DNA from: an uncultured Oscillospiraceae bacterium
Lineage (GTDB): Bacteria; Bacillota; Clostridia; Oscillospirales; Oscillospiraceae
Reading direction: 5' to 3'
Assembly (NCBI GenBank): GCA_947626785.1
Contig: CANQTO010000001.1
Span: 32,085-96,084, forward strand
Length of the DNA stretch: 64,000 bases
The notes below the pieces were generated by a model. It made no database searches. It saw nothing but the letters and a program-made list of their open reading frames with translations, and had not been told where the DNA came from. Below, piece by piece: positions 1-8,254 of the stretch. A program made the translations under genes and the position numbers. Positions within the stretch are counted from its first letter, which is position 1, and each line of letters starts with the position of its first letter.

Positions 1-1
1 C

Positions 2-436
2 GTGGCCCTGGCCTTCTACTGGGGAGAGGCCTATCTGGAGCTGGGCGTCTTCGCCTCCGGCCTGGTGGGCGGCCTGCTGGGCTTTCTGACCTATAACTTC
101 AACCCGGCCAAGGTCTTCATGGGGGACACGGGCTCCCTCTTCCTGGGGGGCGCTATCGCGGCCCTGGCCTTCGCCTACGACATGCCCTTGATCCTGGTCA
201 CCCTGGGGATCATCTACATCATCGAGACTTTGTCGGACATCATCCAGATCACCTATTTCAAGCTCTCCCACGGCAAGCGGATCTTCCGCATGGCCCCCTT
301 CCACCACCATCTGGAGCTGGGCGGATGGACGGGAAAAAAGTGGAAAGAGCGGGAACTTTTTGTCCTTTTTTCCGGTATATCCCTGGTCTTTGCGATCATA
401 TCCTTTATTGGGGTGATGGCTCGCTATCCCCTGTGA
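2..436 (+). CDS. mraY: phospho-N-acetylmuramoyl-pentapeptide-transferase, C-terminal part
   Basis: This is the 3' end of a gene that begins before the window; 144 residues are visible. MraY is the integral membrane enzyme that transfers phospho-MurNAc-pentapeptide from UDP to undecaprenyl phosphate, making lipid I. The visible part holds the family signatures FNPAKVFMGDTGS (residues 34-46 of the visible part), with the catalytic Asp-rich motif, and the late HHH motif in APFHHHLELGGW (residues 99-110), plus several membrane segments. It is followed after 30 bases by ftsW. The murD gene that often sits between these two is not present. The identification is firm; the true start is unseen. Confidence 0.95.
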   Translation: MALAFYWGEAYLELGVFASGLVGGLLGFLTYNFNPAKVFMGDTGSLFLGGAIAALAFAYDMPLILVTLGIIYIIETLSDIIQITYFKLSHGKRIFRMAPFHHHLELGGWTGKKWKERELFVLFSGISLVFAIISFIGVMARYPL

Positions 437-466
437 TTCTGGATCGAAAAGTCGGGAGGTGGAACG

Positions 467-1630
467 ATGCGCTACGAGAGCGCCCGCCTCGCCGGCTTTT
501 CCGCGTCTGCGGAGGAAAACAGGCGCGGCGGCTTTGACAGCGGTTTTTTCCTTTTGGTCCTGCTGCTGCTGAGCATGGGGGTGGTGATGGTGCTGTCCTC
601 CAGCTATGCCAGGGCCTATTACGACCCGGGCGGCATCACCGGCGGCAACGCCGCCTACTATTTCGTCCGGCAGCTGATCTTCGCGGCCCTGGGCGTGGGG
701 GCGATGCTCCTGGCCTCCCGGCTGCCCATGGGCCTGTACCGGCGCTGGGCCTTTCCTTTTCTGGCTCTGACCCTGGTGCTGCTGATGCTGGTGCCCCTTA
801 TCGGCGTGAAGGCCAACGGTTCCCGCCGCTGGCTGGGCGTGGGCGGACTCACTGTCCAGCCCTCGGAGCTTGCCAAGCTTGCGGTCATCCTGGCCTTTTC
901 CCACATGATCTGCCGCATCCGGGGCCGGATGCGCAGTTTCCGCTGGGGCATCCTGCCCTTCGGGGGAGTGCTGGCGGTCATCGTGGGCCTGCTGGTGCTG
1001 GAGCCCCACTTCTCCGCCTCCATCATCATCATCGCCATCGGCGGCGTGATGATGTTCCTGGGCGGGGCCGGTCTGGGCTGGTTCATCGCGGCCGTTGGGG
1101 CGGCTGGAGGCGCGCTGGCCGTGCTGCTGGCCTTCTTCCCCTACGCCTCCTCCCGGATCAGCACCTGGCTGGACCCCTTCTCCAGCTCCTCTGACGAGGG
1201 CTATCAGATCGTCCAGTCCCTGTACTCCATCGGTTCCGGCGGCCTGAGCGGCCTGGGCCTGGGGCGCAGCCGGCAGAAGTTTTTGTACCTGCCCGAGGAG
1301 CACAACGACTTTATTTTTTCCGTAGTCTGTGAGGAGCTGGGCTTTATCGGCGCGGCGCTGATCCTGGCCCTCTTTGCCCTGCTGATCCTGCGGGGCTACT
1401 GGATCGCCCTCCACTGCCGGGACCGGTTCAGCTTTCTGGTCTGCGCCGGGGTGACGACGCTGCTGGCGGTCCAGGTCTTTTTAAACGTGGCGGTGGTGAC
1501 CAATTTGGTCCCCTGCACGGGCATCTCCCTGCCCTTTTTCAGCTACGGCGGCACGGCGCTGCTGATCCAGCTGGGGGAGATGGGGATCATCCTCAGCGCG
1601 TCCAGAGACATCTTAGAGAGAAGGGAATAG
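467..1630 (+). CDS. ftsW: FtsW/SpoVE-type peptidoglycan glycosyltransferase
   Basis: A SEDS-family polytopic membrane protein of 387 residues. SEDS proteins polymerise lipid II glycan strands at the division septum together with a class B penicillin-binding protein. The late signature NLVPCTGISLPFFSYGGTAL is intact (about residues 347-366), as is the LGVGGLTVQPSELAKL loop. The ATG at 467 follows a GGGAGG ribosome binding site by a few bases. The first 25 residues are hydrophilic and would be cytoplasmic. It lies between mraY and murG, as in many division clusters. SpoVE (spore cortex) is a close paralogue, and the sequence alone does not separate it from FtsW; the location favours FtsW. Confidence 0.92.
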   Translation: MRYESARLAGFSASAEENRRGGFDSGFFLLVLLLLSMGVVMVLSSSYARAYYDPGGITGGNAAYYFVRQLIFAALGVGAMLLASRLPMGLYRRWAFPFLALTLVLLMLVPLIGVKANGSRRWLGVGGLTVQPSELAKLAVILAFSHMICRIRGRMRSFRWGILPFGGVLAVIVGLLVLEPHFSASIIIIAIGGVMMFLGGAGLGWFIAAVGAAGGALAVLLAFFPYASSRISTWLDPFSSSSDEGYQIVQSLYSIGSGGLSGLGLGRSRQKFLYLPEEHNDFIFSVVCEELGFIGAALILALFALLILRGYWIALHCRDRFSFLVCAGVTTLLAVQVFLNVAVVTNLVPCTGISLPFFSYGGTALLIQLGEMGIILSASRDILERRE

Positions 1631-1636
1631 GGACCC

Positions 1637-2758
1637 ATGCGCTTTTTATTTACCTGCGGCGGCACCGCCGGACATATCAACCCCGCCCTGGCCGTGGCCG
1701 GCCGGCTGAGAGAGCTGCTGCCGGACTGTGAGATCCTGTTTCTGGGGGCCGAGGGCAAGATGGAGATGGAGCTGGTGCCCCGGGAGGGCTATGAGATCCG
1801 GCCATTGAAGATCACCAACCTGAGCCGGGAACGCAGCCTCCAGGGCCTGGAGCACAATCTGAGAACGCTGAAAAACGTCTTGGTCTCCAACCGGGAGGCC
1901 AGGCGGATCATCCGGGAGTTTAAACCGGACGCGGTGCTGGGCACGGGGGGCTATGTGTGCTACCCGGTGCTCCGCTCCGCCGCCCGTCTGGGCATCCCCA
2001 CGGCGGTACACGAGAGCAACGCCGTGCCCGGCCTGACAACAAAAATGCTGGCAAAGCACGTGGACCGGGTGCTGACGGGCTTTGAGGAGAGCCGCCAGTA
2101 CTATCCCCACCCGGAGCGGGTGGTCCCTGTGGGGACCCCGGTCCGGGGAGCTTTCGCCGGTTATGACAAGCGCCGGGCCAAGGCGGAGCTGGGCCTGCCG
2201 GAGGAGCTGCCCCTGGTGGTCTCCGTCTGGGGCTCTCTGGGCGCCGGGCACATGAACGAGATCTTGACCCAGATGCTGCCGCTCATGGAGGGGCAGAGGG
2301 ACTTCCGGCTCATCCACTCCGCCGGCAGCCGCTACTACGCAGGGCTGACAGAGAAGCTGGCAGAGGCCGGCACGGACCCGGCCCGCTGCGGCGCGGAGGT
2401 CCGGGAGTACATCTACGATATGCCCCGGGTCATGGCGGCGGCGGACCTGATCCTCTGCCGGGCCGGGGCCTCCACCCTGGCGGAGCTGAGCTATATGGGG
2501 ATGCCGGCTATTTTGGTGCCGTCTCCCAACGTGACCAACAACCATCAGGAGAAGAACGCCCGCGTGCTGGAAAAAGCCGGGGGCGCCAAGGTGTTTTTAG
2601 AGGGCGAGTTTGACGCCGGGACCCTGCTGAACGAAGTCCGGGCCCTGCTGAGCGACCGGGAGGGCCTGGAGCAGATGTCCCAGGCTATGCGCTCTCTGGC
2701 CGTGCCCGGCTCTACGGAGAAGATCTGCCGGATCGTATTGGATCTGGCTGAAAAATAG
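1637..2758 (+). CDS. murG: UDP-N-acetylglucosamine--undecaprenyl-pyrophosphoryl-MurNAc-pentapeptide GlcNAc transferase
   Basis: MurG adds GlcNAc to lipid I to make lipid II at the inner face of the membrane. The 373-residue protein has the usual length and GT-B layout: the N-terminal glycine loop CGGTAGHINPALA (residues 7-19), the second loop GTGGYV near residue 105, and the C-terminal donor-binding segment CRAGASTLAELSYMG near residues 275-289. It starts six bases after ftsW stops, so the two are probably co-transcribed. Nothing looks unusual in the coding sequence. A strong hairpin separates it from murA. Confidence 0.95.
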   Translation: MRFLFTCGGTAGHINPALAVAGRLRELLPDCEILFLGAEGKMEMELVPREGYEIRPLKITNLSRERSLQGLEHNLRTLKNVLVSNREARRIIREFKPDAVLGTGGYVCYPVLRSAARLGIPTAVHESNAVPGLTTKMLAKHVDRVLTGFEESRQYYPHPERVVPVGTPVRGAFAGYDKRRAKAELGLPEELPLVVSVWGSLGAGHMNEILTQMLPLMEGQRDFRLIHSAGSRYYAGLTEKLAEAGTDPARCGAEVREYIYDMPRVMAAADLILCRAGASTLAELSYMGMPAILVPSPNVTNNHQEKNARVLEKAGGAKVFLEGEFDAGTLLNEVRALLSDREGLEQMSQAMRSLAVPGSTEKICRIVLDLAEK

Positions 2759-2766
2759 CCTCACAC

Positions 2767-2818
2767 AAGAACCCCCCGCCGCATAGGATGGCATGATTTG
2801 AATGTACGGGGGGTTCTT
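2767..2818 (+). other. Hairpin in the murG-murA gap ending at the murA start codon
   Basis: Two 12-base arms, AAGAACCCCCCG at 2767-2778 and CGGGGGGTTCTT at 2807-2818, form a perfect inverted repeat with a 28-base loop. The 3' arm ends two bases before the murA ATG, and its G6 run (2808-2813) lies where a ribosome binding site would be. No better Shine-Dalgarno sequence precedes murA. The hairpin could attenuate transcription (TTCTTCT follows the G run) or occlude the translation start. Neither role is shown. Confidence 0.6.
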
Positions 2819-2820
2819 CT

Positions 2821-4074
2821 ATGGAACTTTGGCACATACGGGGCGGCAGGAGGCTGGAAGGGGCCTGCTTCGTCCAGGGCTCGAAAAATGCCTCCCTCCC
2901 CATCATCGCCGCGTCCATCGTCTGTCCCACACGGAGCGAACTGCTGAATGTGCCCCAGCTGCGGGATGTGGACGCGGCGCTGCGTATTCTCCGGCACCTG
3001 GGCTGCTCCGCCGAACAGCGGGGCGGCGACGTGTACATAGACTCCAGCGGCCTCACCGGCAGCGCCATCCCCCACTCCCTGATGGAGGAGATGCGCTCCT
3101 CCGTGATCTTTATGGGGGCGCTCATCGCCCGCTGCGGAGAGGCGCGGCTGTCCCTGCCCGGGGGCTGCCAGCTGGGGAAACGGCCCATAGATCTGCACCT
3201 GTCGGCCCTGCGGGCCATGGGGGCGGAGATCGAGGAGGAGGGCGGCGAGATCGTCTGCCACGCCTCCCGGCTCCACGGAGAGGATATCGAGCTGCCCTTT
3301 CCCAGCGTGGGGGCCACGGAGAACATCATGCTGGCCGCCTGTGCCGCCAAGGGGGAGACGAAGATCCGGGGCGCGGCCCGGGAGCCGGAGATCGTGGCCC
3401 TCCAGGGCTATCTGCGGGCCATGGGGGCGGAGATCCGGGGCGCGGGCAGCGGCCAGATCACCGTCTCCGGCCTGCGCCCGGAGAAGCGGCTGGTCTGGCG
3501 CATCGTGCCGGACCGGATCGTGGCCTCCACCCTGGCCTGCGCCGCCGCGGCGGCCGGGGGCAGCGTGGAGCTGCGGGGGATCGATCCCGGACAATTTTCT
3601 ACCGTTCTGCACTTCCTAAATCAGGCGGGCTGTGATATAATAAGCTCTGACCGCAGTGTGCGCCTGATCTCGGACGGAAAGCTCCAGGCCGTGGGGGAGG
3701 TCTCCACCGCTCCGTACCCCGGCTTTCCCACCGACGCACAGCCGGTGCTGATGGCGGCGCTGCTGAAGGCCAAGGGCCGGACGGTCATGACCGAGAATAT
3801 CTTTGAAAACCGGTACCGCCAGGTGCCGGAGCTCTGCCGGCTGGGCGCGGACATCAGCGTCTCCGGCAGGACCGCCGAGATCTGGGGCGTGGACTGCCTC
3901 CACGGCACCGCCCTCACCGCTACCGACCTGCGGGGCGGGGCCGCTATGATCGTGGCGGGCCTGGCCGCCGAGGGGGAGACCGTCATCTGTGACGACGGGC
4001 ATGTGACCCGGGGCTATGAGCGCTTTGACCGGCGGCTGCGCTCCCTGGGCGCGGACATCTACTTGGAATACTGA
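2821..4074 (+). CDS. murA: UDP-N-acetylglucosamine 1-carboxyvinyltransferase
   Basis: MurA transfers enolpyruvate from PEP to UDP-GlcNAc, the first committed step of peptidoglycan synthesis in the cytosol. The protein is 417 residues, the normal length. GSKNASLP (residues 20-27) holds the substrate-binding Lys-Asn pair, and PGGCQLGKRPIDLH holds the PEP-reactive cysteine at residue 116, so fosfomycin sensitivity would be expected from that residue. The start is set by alignment of the opening residues (MELWHIRGGRRLEG) with the family, because the upstream ribosome site is only a G run in a hairpin arm. Firmicutes often carry two MurA paralogues; which one this is cannot be told. Confidence 0.94.
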   Translation: MELWHIRGGRRLEGACFVQGSKNASLPIIAASIVCPTRSELLNVPQLRDVDAALRILRHLGCSAEQRGGDVYIDSSGLTGSAIPHSLMEEMRSSVIFMGALIARCGEARLSLPGGCQLGKRPIDLHLSALRAMGAEIEEEGGEIVCHASRLHGEDIELPFPSVGATENIMLAACAAKGETKIRGAAREPEIVALQGYLRAMGAEIRGAGSGQITVSGLRPEKRLVWRIVPDRIVASTLACAAAAAGGSVELRGIDPGQFSTVLHFLNQAGCDIISSDRSVRLISDGKLQAVGEVSTAPYPGFPTDAQPVLMAALLKAKGRTVMTENIFENRYRQVPELCRLGADISVSGRTAEIWGVDCLHGTALTATDLRGGAAMIVAGLAAEGETVICDDGHVTRGYERFDRRLRSLGADIYLEY

Positions 4075-4116
4075 TAAGACCGCAGGGCTTTCGGCCCGGC
4101 GGGGAACGGAGTGCAT

Positions 4117-4917
4117 ATGGCAGCCAATCATCCAAACCGCCATCGGGCGGGCGGAAAGAGGGGCGGAGCTCCCAAGCTCAGCCTCTCCGCGTTCCGCCGC
4201 CTGTCGGATCTCAGCGGCCCGCTGACCTTTGTCCTGGTCGTGGTGGCCATTTTGTTCGTGATGAGCGTCTTCTTTCGGGTCTCGGACATCGAGATCGAGG
4301 GCAACAGCCACTATACCGACCAGGAGATCATCCGGGCCATCGGCATCGAGGAGGGGGACAACATGTTCCTCTTCGACCGATTCGGCACCCTGAGCCGGGT
4401 CTTTGCCAAGCTGCCCTATATCGAAGAGGTGGTCTCCGTGGAGCGGAAGCTGCCCAACAAGGTCGTCATCACCGTGGTGGAGAGCCAGGCCCTGGCCTAT
4501 CTCCAGCTGGGGGACGAGCAGTGGACCTTCGACCACAACTGCAAGATCCTGGGCCAGACCGCGGAAGGGGAGGCGGCCTCCCTGATCCCCGTCTCCGGCA
4601 TCGAGCCGGGCACCCTCATGATCGGCGAGCCCCTTACCACCAAGGACGGGGACACCGCTTTGGTGGAGTATTTGTCTCAGGTGCTCATCCAGATGGAGGA
4701 GCGGGGCCTCCAGCACTCCGTCACCGGGATCCGGGCCACAGGGAAGGACAGCCTGGAATTCAGCTACGGCAGCAAGTACACCGTGGTCCTGGGGGACAGC
4801 GGCGCGCTGGAGCATAAATTCGGTATGTTCGTGGCCGTATTGGAGCAGCTGAAGGAGGGAGACATCGGCGTATTGGACGTTTCTGACGGAACGACGGCCC
4901 ATTTCAGCCCCAATTAG
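4117..4917 (+). CDS. ftsQ: Cell division protein FtsQ/DivIB
   Basis: A bitopic divisome scaffold: a short basic cytoplasmic tail, one membrane segment (about residues 33-52, LTFVLVVVAILFVMSVFF), then an extracytoplasmic POTRA domain beginning FRVSDIEIEGNSHYTDQEII, and a beta domain. At 266 residues it fits the family. Two starts are possible: a GTG at 4111 and the ATG at 4117. GGAG at 4108-4111 is well spaced for the ATG, which I chose. It lies 36-42 bases after murA and ends 144 bases before ftsZ, which has its own promoter. Confidence 0.88.
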   Translation: MAANHPNRHRAGGKRGGAPKLSLSAFRRLSDLSGPLTFVLVVVAILFVMSVFFRVSDIEIEGNSHYTDQEIIRAIGIEEGDNMFLFDRFGTLSRVFAKLPYIEEVVSVERKLPNKVVITVVESQALAYLQLGDEQWTFDHNCKILGQTAEGEAASLIPVSGIEPGTLMIGEPLTTKDGDTALVEYLSQVLIQMEERGLQHSVTGIRATGKDSLEFSYGSKYTVVLGDSGALEHKFGMFVAVLEQLKEGDIGVLDVSDGTTAHFSPN

Positions 4918-4969
4918 GCGTTAAATTACAAATTGTTAACAAAAATTTTCAGATTTTCAAAAAAATCTA

Positions 4970-4998
4970 TTGACCAACGGAGAAAAATGTAATAATAT
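4970..4998 (+). promoter_or_regulatory. Promoter for ftsZ
   Basis: TTGACC at 4970-4975, a 17-base spacer, then TAATAT at 4993-4998, in an AT-rich 144-base gap between ftsQ and ftsZ. The predicted transcript starts near 5005 and has a leader of about 57 bases. Confidence 0.75.
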
Positions 4999-5061
4999 AT
5001 GAGTTACCTAAGCTTGAATAGTCGCACTTAGACGAGTAAGAATATACAGGGAGGCAAGAAT

Positions 5062-6228
5062 ATGGATTATAAAGCCGAAACCGGTCCGGAGAATGTGGTG
5101 ACGATCAAGGTCGTCGGCGTAGGCGGAGCCGGAAACAACGTGGTCAACCGGATGGTCAAGGCCGGCACCCAGGGTGTCGAGTTCATCGCCATCAATACGG
5201 ATAAGCAGGCCCTCGCCGTCTCCAATGCCGACCAGAAGATCCAGATCGGCGAGAAGATCACCCGCGGCCAGGGCGCCGGGTCCGATCCCGAGATCGGCAA
5301 GCGCTCCGCGGAGGAGAGCCGGAACAACATCGCCAAGGCCATCGAGGACGCCGATATGGTGTTCATCACCGCCGGCATGGGCGGCGGTACGGGCACGGGC
5401 GCTGCCCCCACCGTGGCGGAGATCGCCCGGGAGGCGGGTATCCTGACCGTGGGCGTGGTCACCAAGCCCTTCAAGTTCGAGGGCAAGCGCCGCATGGACC
5501 AGGCCAACGCCGGCATCAAGGACATGCTGGGCCGGGTGGACTCCCTGCTCATCATCCCCAACGACCGGCTGAAGTTCGCCACCGACCAGAAGGTCACCCT
5601 GGCCAACGCCTTTGAGATCGCCGACGATGTGCTCCAGCAGGCCGTCTCCAGCATCTCCGACCTGATCAAGAACACCGGCTTTATCAACCTGGACTTTGCC
5701 GATGTGACCTGCATCATGAAGAACGCGGGCTTCGCCCACATGGGCGTGGGCCACGCCGCCGGCAAGGGCAAGGCGGAGGACGCCGCCCGTATGGCCGTCG
5801 CCAGCCCCCTGATGGAGACCTCGATCGACGGGGCCCGGGGCGTGCTGATCAACATCACCGGTTCCGAGGATATGGGCCTGGAGGATGTGGAGGCCGCCGC
5901 CAACCTGGTCCAGGAGGCCGCCCACCCCGACGCCAACATCATCTTCGGCGCCACCTTCGACGACACCATGCAGGATGAGATCCGCGTCACCGTCATCGCC
6001 ACCGGCTTTGAGGAGGGCGCCGCCGCGGCCGCTGCCGCCGAGCAGGCTGCCGCCGCTCCCGCTGCCCGTAACGCCGCCCCCAAGGCGGGCGGGGGCCTCT
6101 TTACCGCCGCGGTGGAGAAGGCCAACAGCGCCGCCACGCCTCCCGCTCTGCAGGAGGAGCAGGCCAGCGCCGCCGCCCCCGCGGACGACCCCTTTGACAG
6201 CATCTTCAAGATCTTCAATACCAAGTGA
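5062..6228 (+). CDS. ftsZ: Cell division protein FtsZ
   Basis: The tubulin-like GTPase that forms the Z ring. The GTP-binding signature GGGTGTG is at residues 107-113 and the synergy-loop NLDFADV at 209-215; both are intact. GGGAGG at 5050-5055 is six bases before the ATG. After residue 315 the protein becomes a long Ala-rich linker and ends [14 protein letters not shown]. The canonical C-terminal peptide (Asp/Glu, Ile-Pro-x-Phe-Leu-Arg) that binds FtsA, SepF and ZapD-type partners is not recognisable; only a D-P-F / F-K-I-F pattern remains. No ftsA lies beside it. At 388 residues the length is normal. Confidence 0.97.
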   Translation: MDYKAETGPENVVTIKVVGVGGAGNNVVNRMVKAGTQGVEFIAINTDKQALAVSNADQKIQIGEKITRGQGAGSDPEIGKRSAEESRNNIAKAIEDADMVFITAGMGGGTGTGAAPTVAEIAREAGILTVGVVTKPFKFEGKRRMDQANAGIKDMLGRVDSLLIIPNDRLKFATDQKVTLANAFEIADDVLQQAVSSISDLIKNTGFINLDFADVTCIMKNAGFAHMGVGHAAGKGKAEDAARMAVASPLMETSIDGARGVLINITGSEDMGLEDVEAAANLVQEAAHPDANIIFGATFDDTMQDEIRVTVIATGFEEGAAAAAAAEQAAAAPAARNAAPKAGGGLFTAAVEKANSAATPPALQEEQASAAAPADDPFDSIFKIFNTK

Positions 6229-6252
6229 ACCAAGTGAGCTGATAGGCGACAG

Positions 6253-6306
6253 AAAAGCTCCCTGTGGACGCCGGGACCAAGCCGGCCGTTCTAAGGGAGC
6301 TTTTCT
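6253..6306 (+). terminator. Terminator after ftsZ
   Basis: AAAAGCTCCCT at 6253-6263 pairs with AGGGAGCTTTT at 6294-6304, ending in a T run. It closes the division cluster 25 bases after ftsZ. The 30-base loop is unusually long and GC-rich (GCCGGGACC and AAGCCGGCC inside). Confidence 0.75.
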
Positions 6307-6321
6307 ATAACGACTATATGA

Positions 6322-6698
6322 TGGCGAAACGCCAAATAGCGTTTTGCCAACTATTCATTGCAATGAGCATCGCGCCAATGATCTTTTGAATCATTGGCAC
6401 AGCGTGTCAAAAAAGTCCTTCGGGCTTTTTTGCACGCTTCAACCGCCACTTTTTTCAGAAGAGCTTGCCCTTCTGAAAAAACTCGCTACGCTCGGCAAAA
6501 GCCCGGTAAACCGGGCATTTTGCTGGCGGTGATTGAAACACGAGGCGGGCCTTGCCCCCTCGTGCACCCCCGCTACTCACTCTCTTTCCTGCACAGTTTT
6601 ATGTTTTTTGACAGTCTCCGCCAATGATCCTTTGGATCATTGGCAGCCAAACTTGTCGTTTGGCAGCGAAAACGATCAAACTGTCGATCGTTTTCCGC
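6322..6698. repeat. Cluster of eight hairpins in the ftsZ-yihY gap
   Basis: The 485-base gap after ftsZ is packed with inverted repeats: TGGCGAAACGC (6322-6332)/6339-6349; GCCAATGAT (6374-6382)/6390-6398; a 36-base hairpin 6402-6437 closed by a TTCG tetraloop; TTTTTCAGAAG (6451-6461)/6470-6480; GCCCGG-TAAA-CCGGGC (6501-6516); GCCAATGATCC (6620-6630)/6634-6644, a sibling of the second; GCCAAAC (6646-6652)/6658-6664; and GCGAAAACGATC (6666-6677) with a partner near 6686-6698. No credible open reading frame with a ribosome site is present. It resembles a tract of repetitive extragenic palindromes. Confidence 0.7.
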
Positions 6699-6713
6699 GC
6701 AGCGATGATCATT

Positions 6714-7577
6714 ATGAAAGGCGGTAATGTTCTGAAAAAGATTTTCGGCACGATCGAGGAACTTGCCCGGCTCTATTCAGAAAAGAAGATCGCCAGGGCC
6801 TCGGCGGCCCTGTCCTATTATATGACCATGACCATCTTCCCGCTGATCATCTGCCTGTACTCCCTGCTGGGGCACAACCACGGCGGCGCTGTGGAGCTGC
6901 TGGAGCTGGCGGAGGATTTTTTGGCGGCCGAGACAGTCCGGGCCGTCCACAGCTTCCTGGACTATGTGGCGGCGGAAAACAGCACCGCCATGCTCATCGC
7001 GGGCCTGACCGTTCTGATCAGCTCCGCCTCCGCCGGGGTGCGCAGCCTTCAGGCCACCGTGGGGGAGATCCAGGGCGGGCGGCGCTATCAGGGGCTGCGG
7101 GATTTCGCGTTCAGCCTGCTGTTTTCCGTGGGCTTTCTGGCGGTGATGTACTTCTCCGTGCTGGTCATCCTGACCGGGCAGGAGCTGCTGGGCCTTTTGA
7201 GCCGCTACGTGCCCTTTATCCATACCGACAGCTCCTGGGCCTGGCTGCGCTTCCTGCTGCTGGCAGGGATCGAGCTGCTGATCTTCTGGGGCGTATACGC
7301 CATCTGCCGCCGCCGGAACGAGCGCTACGCGGTGCTCCCCGGCGCGGTCCTGACCACCGTGGGCACGGTGCTGATGAGCGGCGCGTTCTCCGTCTTCATC
7401 GGCGCCTCCACCCGTTACTCCCTGGTCTACGGCTCCCTGGCCTCCATCATCCTGCTGATGTTCTGGCTCTACCTCTGCTGCCAGATCATCTACATGGGCG
7501 CCACCTTCAACATCGTCCTGCGCAACCGCAAGCGCCTGGGCCGGGAGTACCGGAGCAGCGGGGGCCCAAAAAAGTGA
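6714..7577 (+). CDS. YihY/BrkB-family polytopic membrane protein
   Basis: A 287-residue inner-membrane protein with about six membrane segments. The family signatures ARASAALSYYMTMTIFPL near the N terminus, LYGSLASIILLMFWLYLCCQI-type residues near the C terminus, and an intact FIGASTRYSLVYGS stretch support the YihY family. The family was once labelled ribonuclease BN in error; its function is not established. The upstream reading frame stays open to 6624, but that part lies in the palindrome cluster, so I chose ATG 6714 (MKGGNVLKK). The ribosome site is poor at every candidate start. A strong terminator follows. Confidence 0.82.
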   Translation: MKGGNVLKKIFGTIEELARLYSEKKIARASAALSYYMTMTIFPLIICLYSLLGHNHGGAVELLELAEDFLAAETVRAVHSFLDYVAAENSTAMLIAGLTVLISSASAGVRSLQATVGEIQGGRRYQGLRDFAFSLLFSVGFLAVMYFSVLVILTGQELLGLLSRYVPFIHTDSSWAWLRFLLLAGIELLIFWGVYAICRRRNERYAVLPGAVLTTVGTVLMSGAFSVFIGASTRYSLVYGSLASIILLMFWLYLCCQIIYMGATFNIVLRNRKRLGREYRSSGGPKK

Positions 7578-7583
7578 GAATGT

Positions 7584-7620
7584 AAAAACGCAAGCCGCCT
7601 TTTGCGCGGCTTGCGTTTTT
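7584..7620. terminator. Terminator after the YihY-family gene
   Basis: AAAAACGCAAGCCGC at 7584-7598 pairs with GCGGCTTGCGTTTTT at 7606-7620: a 15-base stem with A and T runs on both sides, so it can work in both directions. Confidence 0.88.
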
Positions 7621-7675
7621 GCAGTAGTCTAAGTCTTACAGAATTCTTTAGAAACCAGTAAAAGAAGAATTTAAT

Positions 7676-7816
7676 TTGTTTTTGAGGCAGCTTTGCCGCC
7701 TCAAAAACTCCCTAAGCCGCATGAAATGCGGCCCTCGCGCCGACCAAACGGGGCGTAGCCCCTGCGATAAGCGCGAGTATCAAATGCGAGCCCAGCGCAG
7801 CGGGTCGCATTTGAGG
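7676..7816 (-). repeat. Structured 3' element, copy 1
   Basis: About 140 bases made of four hairpins. On the plus strand they are: GTTTTTGAGGC/GCCTCAAAAAC; GCCGCAT/ATGCGGC; CTCGCGC/GCGCGAG enclosing GGGGC/GCCCC; and CAAATGCGA/TCGCATTTG. A second copy lies at 18935-19081. The copies differ in two stems by changes that keep pairing (first stem TTTTTGAGGC versus TTTATGAGGC with matching partner changes; second stem GCCGCAT versus GCCCGCC). The element begins three or four bases 3' of the stop codon of the minus-strand CsoR gene, so it is read as that gene's 3' untranslated region. Confidence 0.75.
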
Positions 7817-7819
7817 CCT

Positions 7820-8173
7820 TTAGGTCATAAATTTGTCGATGGCCTCGTTGAGGGCTTGGAGCTGGCTGGGGTCCGAGTCCTCCAGGCAGTGCTCGATATG
7901 GTCCTTCAAAATGACCTTGGCCGTGCTGTTCAAGGCTGAGCGCACGGCGGCCAGCTGCACCAGCACCTCGGTGCAGTCCCGCCCGTTCTCCACCATCCGC
8001 TTGACGGACTCCAGGTGCCCGATGGCCCGGGACAGGCGGTTGAGCACCGCCTTGGTCTCCGTGTGGGAGTGGGTATGGCCGTGCCCCTCTCCGTGCTCAT
8101 GGTCGTGAGGGTGGCTGTGGATCTGCCCGTACCCGTGGTCGTGATAGATCAGCTCTTCTTCCGGCGTATACAT
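7820..8173 (-). CDS. csoR: CsoR/RcnR-family metal-sensing repressor, copper-type ligands
   Basis: A DUF156-family all-helical repressor of 117 residues. The N terminus is a His-rich stretch (HSHPHDHEHGEGHGHTHSH) not found in minimal CsoR. The core has RDC, then KDH 25 residues later, then HIEHC, giving the Cys-His-Cys spacing (25 and 4) of Cu(I)-binding CsoR. Two ATGs compete; the second (8173) has GGAGG five bases upstream and was chosen over 8185. The promoter holds a matching G-tract operator, so autoregulation is likely. No copper exporter or chaperone is adjacent, so its other targets are elsewhere. The His tail could extend metal range to Ni or Co. Confidence 0.88.
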   Translation of the reverse strand: MYTPEEELIYHDHGYGQIHSHPHDHEHGEGHGHTHSHTETKAVLNRLSRAIGHLESVKRMVENGRDCTEVLVQLAAVRSALNSTAKVILKDHIEHCLEDSDPSQLQALNEAIDKFMT

Positions 8174-8204
8174 GGCGGCCTCCATCGTCTTTTCTTCTTA
8201 ATAT

Positions 8205-8250
8205 TACTATACCCCCCGGGGGCACTTTTTGCAAGCCCCCTGGGGGGATA
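8205..8250 (-). promoter_or_regulatory. csoR promoter with paired G-tract operators
   Basis: On the minus strand TTGCAA (8229-8234), a 17-base spacer and TATAGT (8205-8210 region) form a promoter. The spacer is almost entirely TATACCCCCCGGGGGCA read on the plus strand (8208-8224), a G/C-tract dyad like known CsoR operators. A second, inverted copy, AGCCCCCTGGGGGGATA, lies at 8234-8250. Repressor at the first site would cover both promoter boxes. Confidence 0.8.
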
Positions 8251-8254
8251 TTCT

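Noticed and set aside
6344..6727. Small open frames in the ftsZ-yihY gap
   Set aside because: They run through dense palindromes, have no ribosome sites and show no conserved features.
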